A DNA stretch of 64,000 nt, taken from contig CAVTXL010000017.1 in NCBI GenBank assembly GCA_963738665.1, positions 62,001 to 126,000 on the forward strand, written 5' to 3'. Source of the stretch: JABDGM01 sp963738665. GTDB taxonomy: Bacteria; Planctomycetota; Planctomycetia; Pirellulales; Lacipirellulaceae. Shown piece after piece: positions 27,475 through 37,800 of this stretch. How positions within the stretch are numbered: the stretch's first letter is position 1; every line of letters begins with the position of its first letter. Both the position numbers and the translations under genes were made by a program. The notes under the pieces are model-generated. The model was given only the letters and a program-made list of their open reading frames with translations, was not told where the DNA came from and did not search any database.

Positions 27475-29064
27475 TTACTGATTCGGCGACTTGTCTTTGT
27501 TGTCCGACTGGGTTGTGTCCTGCGCTTCTCGATGCCGGGCGATATCTGCATCGAAGCGTTTTTCTTTGTCAAAGGATTGCAGTGCGTCCCACAACGGATA
27601 CGACTCATCGAGTGACTTGCCGATCGACTCGAGGACTTCGCGATAGTCCCGGGTCGCTGTAACCAGCTCGTCGCCGAACACGGTTTCCTCCTTGAGCAGG
27701 GCAGGAAACTGGTCGACGACCAGCCGCCACTTGGCGAAAGCCTGCTGATAAAGGTCCGCGGCCCGCTGTTCATCCGCGCTTTTGGCTGCTTTATCCGCTT
27801 CGAACATCAATTCGCGCGCGGCGACGGCGTTGTCGGTCTGCTCAAAATCGCAGCGCATTTGCCAGTAATCGAAATTCACGATTTGCTTGTAGGCCTGCGT
27901 CAATTGCAAGACGCGTGCCTCTTCCTCGATGCGGCGCCCCAACTTCTGCACTTCTTGCGCCTGGCCGGGCTGTTCGCGGGCGATTCGCTCCGCAACGTCC
28001 TGGTCGGTAACATCAATTTTGGACATTAGCGAATAGCGCTCGCTCGAGCGATCGCTGGGCACGTCGGACAGCGGCATGTCGACCAGCACCCGCTCGTCGT
28101 CGCTGAGGCCTTGACGCTTCTCGGCGACTAACTTTTCGCGGAGGCCTGGCGACATTTGCTCGAGTTCCGTCCGCAACTTATCTACTTCCTGCTTCAAATG
28201 CTCCTCCTCGCCAAGCCGCAACAGGGGCCCGAAAGAATGCGGGATCGGCCGATGCCCGAACTGCCGCCACTCGTCGCCGCCCTGGGCCCACGCCCGCTGA
28301 CCTTTGGCAAATTGGCCCTCCTTCTCAATGGCCTCCGCATAACTCATCTGCGATTTCGCCGGGTCCGAATAGAATTCTCGCGGATTCTTTTTCAACAGCG
28401 GCTTGTGCTTGATGTCCACGGCCTCGATCGCTCGCTGGTACCAGCTCTTGCTGACGAGCCAATTGTCGCGCTCGTCCAAGGGCAAATTGGGCGGATGAAA
28501 ATCCGGATCGTTTTTAAATAGGCGACGATATAACACGCGTTCGTCGGCTCGGCCGATCTTATGACCGATGAACCAACCCAAGTCAGACAAGAGCCGTGGT
28601 TCATCCGCGTTGTATCGCTCGCCTTCCTTGAGAAAGTTGATGCCGCGAATGACGTAGTAATAGCGGTCGTGATAGTCGTCGAACTCGACCGACACGTTGT
28701 ACGTCAAGTTCCAGGCTTGGTATTCCCAAAAGATCAGGAAATTCGGCTGCAACTTAGCAAGTTGCTCGAGCGTGGCCGTGAGATTCGTCCAGTCTTCCAC
28801 CTTTTTGTAATAATTGGCCTTGTCCCACAGCAGCGTGACTGCCACGCCGCGGAGCCCGAGCGTCAGAAATCGCATCGTTTCGCTGGCCGGGTCGACTTCG
28901 CCCAAGTTGGCCTGTCCAAGACGATTTTCTTCGCGCAACTGAGCAAGCTGGCCTCCCTTGGACTTGGGAGTTTGTGGTTCGCTCAGCGAAAAGATGGGAT
29001 AAGCAAGAACGACGAGGCCCGCCATGTAGGCGATCTTGCGATAAAAGCTGGTACGCGACGTCAT
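27475..29064 (-). CDS. hypothetical protein of ABC-transporter operon, membrane-anchored
   Basis: This 529-residue product begins MTSRTSFYRKIAYMAGLVVL with one N-terminal helix. The rest is soluble and helix-rich, with LGLRGVAVTLLWDKANYYKK, PNFLIFWEYQAWNLTYNVSVEF and charged, probably coiled-coil stretches around 290-420. The start ATG overlaps the permease stop (ATGA), so translation is coupled. I do not recognise a family. The context suggests an extracytoplasmic partner of the permease, possibly with TPR-like helical repeats. Confidence 0.7.
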   Translation of the reverse strand: MTSRTSFYRKIAYMAGLVVLAYPIFSLSEPQTPKSKGGQLAQLREENRLGQANLGEVDPASETMRFLTLGLRGVAVTLLWDKANYYKKVEDWTNLTATLEQLAKLQPNFLIFWEYQAWNLTYNVSVEFDDYHDRYYYVIRGINFLKEGERYNADEPRLLSDLGWFIGHKIGRADERVLYRRLFKNDPDFHPPNLPLDERDNWLVSKSWYQRAIEAVDIKHKPLLKKNPREFYSDPAKSQMSYAEAIEKEGQFAKGQRAWAQGGDEWRQFGHRPIPHSFGPLLRLGEEEHLKQEVDKLRTELEQMSPGLREKLVAEKRQGLSDDERVLVDMPLSDVPSDRSSERYSLMSKIDVTDQDVAERIAREQPGQAQEVQKLGRRIEEEARVLQLTQAYKQIVNFDYWQMRCDFEQTDNAVAARELMFEADKAAKSADEQRAADLYQQAFAKWRLVVDQFPALLKEETVFGDELVTATRDYREVLESIGKSLDESYPLWDALQSFDKEKRFDADIARHREAQDTTQSDNKDKSPNQ

Positions 29065-30956
29065 TTGGCCACCTCGCGTGTCCGCAGAAAGAAGTAACCG
29101 AAGACAAAGACGCCGGCCAGGTAGGCCAGGCCCACAGTCAAGTCTTGGAAGATTTTGTTCATCGGAATGTCAAAGCCGTACGCGACGTAGTCGACCGTGC
29201 CATATTTGCCGAAATCGGGCAGCAAATAGGCGACGCTGAGCATGATCTGTTGCAGAACGGCGTCGACGCCTTTCATTAAATCGACGCCAAAGCTGTCCTT
29301 GAACGGCGTAACCATGTTCTGCTGAGTGATCAGTCGGACGAGCGATTCCACGGGGCCGCCGCCCGATTGGCTGCCGTTGGCCACACTGACGAAAAACTCG
29401 CGAAAGAACCCTAGGACGATAAAGCTGACGGTAAAGAGCATTGCCACCGGTCCGTTGACCAGCGTGCTGACCGCGACGGCAATGGCAATCACCAGCATCA
29501 TCTGCAGCCAGATGCTGAACTGGGTCTTGACGAAATTCCAGAGTGGGGAGCCGTCCGGGAGGCGAATGTAGCAATCGGGCTGGGCAAATCCGAAGTACTG
29601 TTCCGGATCGAGGCATTGGACGACGACTTCCAAGCGGCCGTCTTTAGCCACCAAATCGTCGAGCAGGTCGATCTCGTTGCGGTCCTTGTCGACGAGATTG
29701 CGCGGCCAAGTGAAGTAGTTGATCGAGGGCAGTTCGCCATTGGACTTGGCAGAGTCTTCGCTTGCGGTGCCTCCCCCCGCGTCCCGGGCCGTAAAGGTCC
29801 ATAAGCTGCTCTGCTTGCCGGTATCGGGATTGCGCAGTTGGATGCTGCCTTGAATTCCCTTGCCAATCGTGCCCTTGTAGGTCCGAAAGACGCGGACTGA
29901 TAGCTCCAGCGGGAGCACATGGCTGCCGTCGGCTGTCGGCTGTAACTTCGACGCGTCGACGCTATGGAAGGTCCACACGGCGGCCGAGGTGGTGCCGCCC
30001 TCGACGAAGCTGCGATACGCCCACTCATTGCCCACGTTGACGCCATGCGCCACGGGGACGCCATTGCGATCCAAGAATTGCAGCGTTCCGTATTCGGGTA
30101 TCCGCGCTCGCAATACTCCTTCCGGACCGCTGACGTGATAGATGATTTTATCGCCGTCACGCTTGGCCGTAACGGTATGCTCGTGCCCGTTCGCGTACAA
30201 CGCGCGGCCGTTGCCGTTCAGGTCCAACTCCACCTCGTGACGGTGCGATTGTCTGGCGGTCGTCAGCCCCTTGTGTCCGACGACGTTGTTGTCGACGTCG
30301 ACGATGTCCTCGAATGTCGACGTGTCGACGTCGTGCGTGTGATTGAGCATTCCCCACACAAAGACGGCATTGGCGACGGTCATCCCCGCGAGCAAAAGCG
30401 TGCCGACCATGCAGAAGCCTAGGATGCGCCCGAGGACGATGTCGCCGGCGCGGACTGGTTTGGTGACCAGCGAAAAAATCGTCTTCGACTTAAATTCCTG
30501 CGGCAAGCTGAAAGCACTGATCAATAGACCAATGAGCAAGACGATGTAGGTGGTCATCGTCAGCGCAAAACTGAAAAACAACTTGCCCGGCTCGCGATAA
30601 CCGGCTTGCAAAAACCAGCCGGCGAAGAGCAGCACGACCACGAACACGACATAGGCCACCCACACGCGTCGGCGTATGGACTCTTTAAACGCTTGCCGCG
30701 CCAACGCCCAGACCCGCCGGGGGCTGGTGCGCGCCAATTCACCGATCCCGTTGGTGACAACCCGGTACGTCAAATCACCTGCCTTCAACGGGCCGTTGCG
30801 TACCAGGGCGAGTAAAAACCCAACCAACAGCGCCACGACCGTCAATGCCGCGGCGGTGATGAGAAACTCGAGCGCCGCGCCCATTTGGGAGCCGCCCTGC
30901 CACCAGTCGCCCAGCAGCCAGGTCCAATAAGGCAGCAATTCCTGTTCAACAACCAT
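29061..30956 (-). CDS. ABC-2-type transporter permease with large extracytoplasmic insert
   Basis: This 631-residue product shows two N-terminal helices, then the ABC-2 core entered by RQAFKESIRRRVWVAYVVFV. Helices TMTTYIVLLIGLLISAF and ILGFCMVGTLLLAGMTVANAVFV follow. About 250 residues of beta-rich soluble sequence come next (from NHTHDVDTSTFEDIVDVDNN to FAQPDCYIRLPD), before the last helices (MMLVIAIAVAVSTLV, AMLFTVSFIVLGFF). The large insert is unusual for plain ABC-2 permeases. It is preceded by the matching ATPase gene and overlaps the next gene by four bases. Confidence 0.85.
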   Translation of the reverse strand: MVVEQELLPYWTWLLGDWWQGGSQMGAALEFLITAAALTVVALLVGFLLALVRNGPLKAGDLTYRVVTNGIGELARTSPRRVWALARQAFKESIRRRVWVAYVVFVVVLLFAGWFLQAGYREPGKLFFSFALTMTTYIVLLIGLLISAFSLPQEFKSKTIFSLVTKPVRAGDIVLGRILGFCMVGTLLLAGMTVANAVFVWGMLNHTHDVDTSTFEDIVDVDNNVVGHKGLTTARQSHRHEVELDLNGNGRALYANGHEHTVTAKRDGDKIIYHVSGPEGVLRARIPEYGTLQFLDRNGVPVAHGVNVGNEWAYRSFVEGGTTSAAVWTFHSVDASKLQPTADGSHVLPLELSVRVFRTYKGTIGKGIQGSIQLRNPDTGKQSSLWTFTARDAGGGTASEDSAKSNGELPSINYFTWPRNLVDKDRNEIDLLDDLVAKDGRLEVVVQCLDPEQYFGFAQPDCYIRLPDGSPLWNFVKTQFSIWLQMMLVIAIAVAVSTLVNGPVAMLFTVSFIVLGFFREFFVSVANGSQSGGGPVESLVRLITQQNMVTPFKDSFGVDLMKGVDAVLQQIMLSVAYLLPDFGKYGTVDYVAYGFDIPMNKIFQDLTVGLAYLAGVFVFGYFFLRTREVAK

Positions 30957-31058
30957 GACGTGCGAGGAATGAAAGGAGAACGAGTAGCGGATTCAGTCGT
31001 AGGATGGAGCTTGTTCAACGGCGGCGATGCCGTCACTCGCGGTGCGCCAACCGCCAGG

Positions 31059-31970
31059 TCAGCCGCTTGATCCGTCCGGCTTGCCGTTTTCCCGACGAAC
31101 GACACGCCGACCCGGCCGCGCTTCGCTGTCTTGGACGATCGACAAGAACAGCTCCTCGAGCGTCGTGGTCGGATGATCCACGCTTTCCACTTCTCCATTG
31201 TGACGCCGGACTACGTCCTTGATTTCAGTTATACATTCGGGGCTCAGCCGCCGGGCCCGAATTTGCGTCACGTCGGCCATCGTCAGCAGGCTGTCGACCC
31301 GGCCTAGCTCCTTGAGCTCGCCCTGGTGCAAGATGGCGATTCGGTCGCATACATCTTGCACGTCCGCCAACAAATGGCTGCACATCACCACGGTTTTGCC
31401 CTGATCCCGCAGTTGCAAAATCATATCCTTCATTTCGCGGGTGCCGATCGGGTCCAGGCCGCTCGTCGGCTCGTCGAGCAAGATCAACTCCGGCTCATTG
31501 ATCAGCGCCTGGGCCAGGCCGATCCGCCGCGTCATGCCTTTGGAGTACTCTTTCAACTGCCGCTTGCGGGCCGGCTCCAGATGTACCAGCTTGATCAGCT
31601 CGTCGACACGCTTGCGGAGCAGTTCGTGCGGAATGCCAAATAGCCTGCCATAAAACTGAAGCGTTTCTTCCGCGTTCAGGAAGCGGTACAAATATGATTC
31701 TTCCGGCAAGTAGCCGATCCGCTGATTCTTCGAGACATCAGTGGCATCCTTGTCGAACACCAGGGCCTTGCCGTCGCTGGGGAACAGCAGACCTAGAATC
31801 AGCTTAATGGTCGTCGTCTTCCCCGAGCCGTTCGGGCCCAAGAGGCCGAAAATCTCGCCCTGTTTGATCTCCAAATCCAGGGCTTTCAAGGCGCGGACCT
31901 TGGGCCGGCCCCAAAAATCGCGGTAGACCTTGGATAAGGCCCGCGTCTCGATGACTGTTTCACCCGCCAT
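31059..31970 (-). CDS. ABC transporter ATP-binding protein
   Basis: This 303-residue ATPase drives the adjacent ABC-2 permease. It has Walker A GPNGSGKTT, a signature loop EYSKGMTRRIGLAQAL, Walker B LILLDEPTSGLDPIG and the H-loop VVMCSHLL. The last 80 or so residues (from GRVDSLLTMADVTQIRARRL) form the C-terminal extension found in NatA/CcmA-like exporters. It is the first gene of the three-gene minus-strand operon, 102 bases before the permease. Confidence 0.92.
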   Translation of the reverse strand: MAGETVIETRALSKVYRDFWGRPKVRALKALDLEIKQGEIFGLLGPNGSGKTTTIKLILGLLFPSDGKALVFDKDATDVSKNQRIGYLPEESYLYRFLNAEETLQFYGRLFGIPHELLRKRVDELIKLVHLEPARKRQLKEYSKGMTRRIGLAQALINEPELILLDEPTSGLDPIGTREMKDMILQLRDQGKTVVMCSHLLADVQDVCDRIAILHQGELKELGRVDSLLTMADVTQIRARRLSPECITEIKDVVRRHNGEVESVDHPTTTLEELFLSIVQDSEARPGRRVVRRENGKPDGSSG

Positions 31971-32021
31971 TCACTAACCTCTTCTGCCCGCCGTGCGCGG
32001 AAGCCCTGTTACTCCGATACG

Positions 32022-32044
32022 GAGAACCGCGGCCGCCGGTTCTC
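32022..32044. repeat. hairpin upstream of the ABC operon
   Basis: GAGAACCG and CGGTTCTC enclose CGGCCGC, an 8-bp stem, in the gap between the tyrS stop and the ATPase start. It could end the tyrS transcript, although there is no T tract. Confidence 0.45.
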
Positions 32045-32212
32045 GCGTGCAGCGGTAAAGTCGGAACGACAATCGTCCTTGGGCATAGATCGGCGCCCGT
32101 AAAGAAGCTCGGGCCTACACAAACCGCCGATAAGTTTAATATAAGTAGCCCAGAACGGGCTGACAAGTTGCGACCACGGCCCGACGACGGGAGGATTGTG
32201 CGATTCCCGGCC

Positions 32213-33500
32213 CTAACCTTCACCAAATCGTAACAGGGCGTAGTTCTTTTTGCCGCTGCGGAGGACCATGATCGATTCGCTGGCGAGGTCCATTGCTGTA
32301 AGCCGCGTGTTGATGCCTTCAATCCTGCGGTTGTTCACGTAGGCGCCCCCCTGCTCGACCGTCCGGCGGGCATCGCTCTTGGTTTTCGCCAGGCCGGCAG
32401 CAACCAGGCCGTCGATGATTGGCAACCCACCCTCGTCGGAAAGTTTTCTATGCGGCAGGCGTTGACTTGACACGTCGGCGAAAATTTCCGCCAGCTCTGC
32501 GTCGCTCCATTCCGATATCTCGGCGCCAAAAAAGATATTTGTCGCCCGTTGGGCCGTGGCCAATCCATCGGCGCCGTGCACAAGCCGCGTCAGATCCTCG
32601 GCGAGGCGGCGCTGGCTGTCGCGGCGGGACGCATCGGCCGCGCGCGCGGAGTCGAGCGCCTCGATTTCGGTCCGCGAGAGCGTCGTTAGCATTCGCAAGC
32701 AATTGCCGACGTCGGCATCCTCCACGTTGAACCAGTATTGATAGAATTGATAGGGACTCGTCCGCAGCGCCGAGAGCCAGACCGTTCCTTGCTCGGTCTT
32801 TCCCATTTTAGCGCCGTCGGATTTTGTGAGCAGCGGACAAGTGAGGCCGTAAAGCTGCACGCCGCACATGCGCCGCCCCAGATCGGTACCCGCCGTGATG
32901 TTGCCCCACTGGTCGCTGCCGCCGATTTGCAGCTCGCAGCCGTGCGTGTCGTACAGGTACACAAAGTCGTATGCCTGCAGCAGCATATAGCTGAACTCGG
33001 TGTAGCTCAGCCCGCCATCGTCGCGGGCCAACCGGTTCTTCACCGACTCCTTGGCGAGCATCACGTTCACGGGAAAATTCTTGCCCACATCGCGAAGGAA
33101 CTCGAGGTAACTGAAGCGGCCCATCCAGTCGAGATTGTTGATCAACAGCGCGGCAGTCGCGCCGCTGCCGAAATCGAGCAGCCGCTGCATTTGCTCGCGG
33201 AGGCCGGCCACGTTGCGATCGAGCTCGTCGCGGCTGAGCAAATTCCGCTCCTGGCTCTTGCCGCTGGGGTCGCCGATCATGCCGGTCGCGCCGCCGACCA
33301 CGGCAATCGGCCGATGCCCGGCAATTTGAAACCGCCGCAAAAGCGTCAACGGCAATAGACTGCCCACGTGCAGACTGTCGGCGGTCGGGTCGAAGCCGCA
33401 GTACACGGTGCGTGATTTTTCATTCAACCACCGCGCAAGCCCGTCGTCAGCCGTCGTTTGATAGACCAATCCTGCGCCAACGAAGATCGTCGAGAAGCAT
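32213..33500 (-). CDS. tyrS: tyrosyl-tRNA synthetase, frameshift near the start
   Basis: The enzyme charges tRNA-Tyr. The real start is the ATG at 33500 (MLLDDLRWR), and an extra base near 33,473 separates it from the main frame, GLVYQTTADDGLARWL. The class I HIGH-type motif appears in DPTADSLHVGSLLPL. The tyrosine-site residues lie in QAYDFVYLY and GGSDQWGNITAG, the KMSKS-type motif in KSDGAKMGKTEQGT, and the C-terminal S4 domain in AGLAKTKSDARRTVEQGG. Corrected length is about 428 residues, as expected. It lies downstream of ispD. Confidence 0.93.
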
Positions 33501-33607
33501 GGCGGATTACCGATTGCCGAGTGGGGGTTGGGGACCGAAGAACGATGCAATTTACAATCCGCATTCTGAATTCCGCAATCCGAAATCGGCCTTGGCACAT
33601 ATATAGG

Positions 33608-33624
33608 CCGGCCGTTTCGGCCGG
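33608..33624. terminator. short hairpin just after ispD
   Basis: CCGGCCG-TTT-CGGCCGG is a 7-bp hairpin, with TTTT following only on the plus strand. It lies immediately downstream of ispD (minus strand), so its action as an ispD terminator is uncertain. Confidence 0.4.
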
Positions 33625-33628
33625 GTTT

Positions 33629-34405
33629 TCAACGCCACAGATCGTCTCCCGCAAACGGATCCTGAAAACCTTCCAGTTTCGGTTTCGGCAGCACCTTCAA
33701 TACTTGTTCGGCCAGCTTCAGATCGTCGCGCGTCGTGATCTTCAAGTTCAACGACGAGCAAGGCACAATCGTGACCGACTGGCCGAGTCGCTCGACCAGT
33801 TGCGCATCGTCCGTCACCGGCCCTGGGCCGCGCTGGGCGTATGCCTGGAGGAGCAAATCGCGGCAAAACACCTGTGGCGTTTGTGCCTCCCACAAATCGC
33901 GGCGGTCGACCGTCTCGATGATGTGGCGGCTACCCTTTCCCCTGGGAGAGTTTCCTGAGGGGGAAACGGCTGCAACGCGTTTCAAAGTCGCCGCGACGGG
34001 CGCTGCCAATATCGCCGCACCATCGCGCTGGGCCGCCGCAAACACGTCGTCGATCCAGACACCGGACAGGCAGGGGCGAGCCGCATCGTGAATGGCTACG
34101 TAGTCGATGCCATCCTTGAGCTTTTCGAGCCCGCGCTCGACCGAATCAGCGCGATCCCGGCCCCCCTCAACCACCGTCAGCCCGAGGATTGCAGTATTAG
34201 CGCCAAATTTCAGATCGAACAGGTCCCGGTCTTCCGCGGAGACGACCACGATCAATTGCTTGACGTCGGGCCGGTTCATGAACCGCTCGGCCGAATGGAG
34301 CCAGACGGCCCGGCCCGCTAGCGGGGCAAACGGCTTCTTATAAGCCTTATCGTGAAAGCGACGGCCCTGGCCGGCGGCGGGCAAAATGACGGCAAAGTTA
34401 GGCAT
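33629..34405 (-). CDS. ispD: 2-C-methyl-D-erythritol 4-phosphate cytidylyltransferase
   Basis: This is the third step of the MEP isoprenoid pathway. The start is the ATG at 34405 (MPNFAVILPAAGQGRRF), which puts the nucleotide-binding motif PAAGQGRR at residues 9-16 as in the family. EGGRDRADSVERGL and the metal-site motif VAIHDAARPCLS follow, and QTPQVF is present. Length is 258 residues. The insert around VSPSGNSPRGKGSRH is slightly longer than usual. Confidence 0.92.
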   Translation of the reverse strand: MPNFAVILPAAGQGRRFHDKAYKKPFAPLAGRAVWLHSAERFMNRPDVKQLIVVVSAEDRDLFDLKFGANTAILGLTVVEGGRDRADSVERGLEKLKDGIDYVAIHDAARPCLSGVWIDDVFAAAQRDGAAILAAPVAATLKRVAAVSPSGNSPRGKGSRHIIETVDRRDLWEAQTPQVFCRDLLLQAYAQRGPGPVTDDAQLVERLGQSVTIVPCSSLNLKITTRDDLKLAEQVLKVLPKPKLEGFQDPFAGDDLWR

Positions 34406-34869
34406 TGGTTTTGGACAGCAGGGGCGGGGAACGTGGAGCGGCTCGGATGCAGCGGGCCGCACGGATCCCTTTCTTTGAGCATACCCCAAGCGGAAAGGAG
34501 CTTGCTAGACGCTAACCGCGTCCAGACTCGCCCGAAATTCGCTTAGATTTGACCGATTTTGTGATACTCCGAGCGTTTAATTGGCGCATTGCTCGTGTGG
34601 GAAGGTTCGTTTTGTCGCGCAGTCCGCCTTGCTGCCGGGACAGCAAACTGACAGCACCACGAAACGCAAACATAACCGCTTACCGATCATGGCGATGCGC
34701 ACCGTTAGGGCGTGCCAACTGCGCGGCGGTTTGTCGTTATCAGACGACTTATTATGCTCAAGACTTGTATCACGCCTTGAAATACTACGACGGCGGATAT
34801 CTTTTCAATTTCCCCGGCGATAGACTACTTGCCGTCGACATTCGACCAATCCATCTGGGGGCAACATAA
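34406..34869 (+). other. gene-poor gap with a possible gene remnant
   Basis: Between ispD and the beta-helix protein no complete gene is recognised. The 3' part reads as TTYYAQDLYHALKYYDGGYL and on to IRPIHLGAT, stopping at 34869. It looks protein-like, but its upstream frame is broken and it lacks a convincing start. It may be the tail of a decayed gene; family unknown. Confidence 0.35.
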
Positions 34870-37800
34870 ATGTCACATCTTAACCGCTTTGGTAGGTTTC
34901 CGGGTAGAAACAATTCGATCCTACGTGCGAGATTCCCTAAGAAGCGGAAATCAACCGGCGCATCCTACCGCCGGTCATTGCGTGTCGAGCCGCTCGAAGA
35001 CCGGCGGCTGCTATCGATCACTGTCAACACCTTGGTGGACGAATTGGACGGCAGCATTGTCGACGGCGACGTCTCGCTGCGCGACGCGCTGCTGGCGGCG
35101 ACGCCTTTCGAAACAATCAATTTTGCACCGGCGCTCACTGCTGGTGGACCGGCGACGACGAAGCTGAAGCTAGGTGAGCTGCGGATCACCAAAAGCGTAA
35201 TCATTGATGGCCCGGGCGCCGACCTGCTGACGATCGACGCCAGCGGCAACGACCTGAACCCACAAAACGACGTTGGCGACGGCAGCCGCGTCTTCAACAT
35301 CAACGACGGCAGCAGCTTTACCAACATCGACGTGCGAATCAGCGGACTGAATCTCACCGGCGGCGACGTGTTGCTCGACGGCGGCGGCATTCGCAGTTTT
35401 GAAAACGTGACACTCGTCGACGTCCATGTCGATAGCAACGCCTCCCAGCGCGACGGCGGCGGCATCTTCAGCAGCGGCAGCCTGACGCTCGTCAACAGCG
35501 CGATCACTGGAAATCGTGCTGCGCGCACTGGCGGCGGCATTATCGGCACAGGCCAATACCTTACACTTCAGTCTAGCGCGGTGAAATACAACGCGGCCAC
35601 TTCTGGCGGCGGTTTGGCTGCTACGCCCAAGCAAACTACTTGACGATCGCCGACAGCGAGGTGATGAACAACTCCGCTTATGATTCGGGCGGCGGAATTC
35701 TGGTGGCCAACGGCATATCTCACATTATTGGCACTACAATTACTGGTAATAGCGCTCGAATACGGGGGTGGCATTTCTAGTACAGCGAACAACCTCACCG
35801 CCGTCGACAGCACGTTTAGCAACAATTACGGCTCTTCAGAAGGCGGAGGGATTTTCAGTGCCAACGGCACGACAAACCTCGCCCGGTTAACTGTAGAAGG
35901 CAACTATTCGTCGAACCGCGGAGGCGGGATTTCCAGCACGTCCGGAAACCTCTCCATTGCCGACAGTCACTTGAATTACAACCGCAGTTACGGCGGCGAC
36001 GGCGGCGGCGGAATCTTCACCGACGGCACTACCACCACGATTGAACGGACAACGCTAACTAACAACCGTGGCAGCGTCGGCGGCGGGGTCTCGGTGCGCG
36101 GTGGCTCGCTGAACGTCACGGAATCAACGTTTTCCAATAACGGCGCCTATGCCAGTGGCGGGGCATTGCATAGTGAAATCGCACAACTGACGATTCGTTC
36201 TAGCACAATCAGCGGGAACTATTCGTCGATCGACGGCGGCGGTCTTTCGATTCACGCGAATCTAAACCAGTACGTCCTGATATCTAACAGCACAATCGCT
36301 TTCAACCGCGCACAGTCGAATTACTACGGCGCCGGTACGGGCGGAGGCATCATCACAAGTGGCCCCGGGACGATCAGTTTGCGGCACACGCTGGTGGCCA
36401 AGAACGAGCGCAGCGGAGCTGGCAATAACGATATTTGGGGCCGCGTCTACGCGCAATATTCGCTAATCGGCGTCGATACGGGCCTGTTGTTGGCGGGGAA
36501 CTTCGGCAACCTCATCGGCACCGCGCAACAGCCGATCGACCCTCTGCTGGACGTGCTGGCTGATAATGGCGGCCCGACGCAGACCCATGCATTATTGCCG
36601 GGCAGCCCGGCGATCGATGCCGGCGACCCGAATGCTTACTACTACTCGCCTGCCTACGACCAGCGCGGCGAACCGTTTACCCGCATCCGCAACGGCGACG
36701 GCAAGAACGGGGCAGTGATCGATATCGGCGCTTACGAACTGCAGCCTGCGGAAATCCACGGCCAGAGTTGGAACGACCGCAACAGCAACGGGGTCAAAGA
36801 TCCCGGGGAACAGGGCCTCGCCGGCTGGACCATCTTTCTCGACGAGAACAACAACGGCCAATTCGACGTTGATATGCTAACGTTTTCCCCGACATTTGTT
36901 CCCGTCATCGTGCCGCCATTCCAATACGGAACTTCTACGATCCATGTCAGCGGTTTGACGCCGGTCGCAGACGTCAATGTCAAAGTAAACATATCCGCGC
37001 CGGTCGTCAGCAATCTTTACAATCTTTATCTCATCAGCCCATTGGGGTACTCCATTCCGTTGGTGTATAACGCCGGCGTCGTGGGCAGCAACTTTACGAA
37101 TACGATCTTCGATGACGAGGCGACTTTGCCGATTGGCAGCGGCAGCGCACCGTTCACCGGAAGCTTCCAGCCGCTGTATCCCCTATCCAACTTCGACGGC
37201 ACAGATCCGAACGGCGATTGGCAGCTGCAGTTTTATAACAACGACGGCTTGCTTAGCATGGTGATCAATAACTGGTCATTAATCTTTACAACCCAGGAGC
37301 CGACGACCACGACCGACGCCGCCGGCAATTATGCCTTTGTGGATCTGCCGGCGGGCGCCTACGGAGTGGGTGAGATTCCGCAGCAGAACTGGACGCAGAC
37401 TGCTCCTTCGACCGGCGTTTATTCCGTACAATTGTCAGCCGGAGAAATTGCGTCTGGAATTGACTTTGGTAACCACCCCGATCCGGCCGTGCTTCGCGGC
37501 CAAAAATGGAACGACCTCGACAATGACGGCGTCCACGACGCGGGCGAATCCGGGCTCCCCGGCTGGACGATTTACCTCGACATCAACCACAACGGCCAAC
37601 TGGATCTGAACCAGGTTCAGGTTGAGCCTGATGACTTCGCAGCAGGTGCCTCGCTCAGCAATCCGCTCCCCGGCGTGACGCTGTCCGTCTTAGAGTCTTC
37701 TCAAGCGGAAGTTGAGGCCACGGACATGCTGGGGCTCTCATCAACGGGGAGCCTGGCATTTGGCAGCGATGTCTCGGCGAAGTGGTACGAAGGGCACAGT

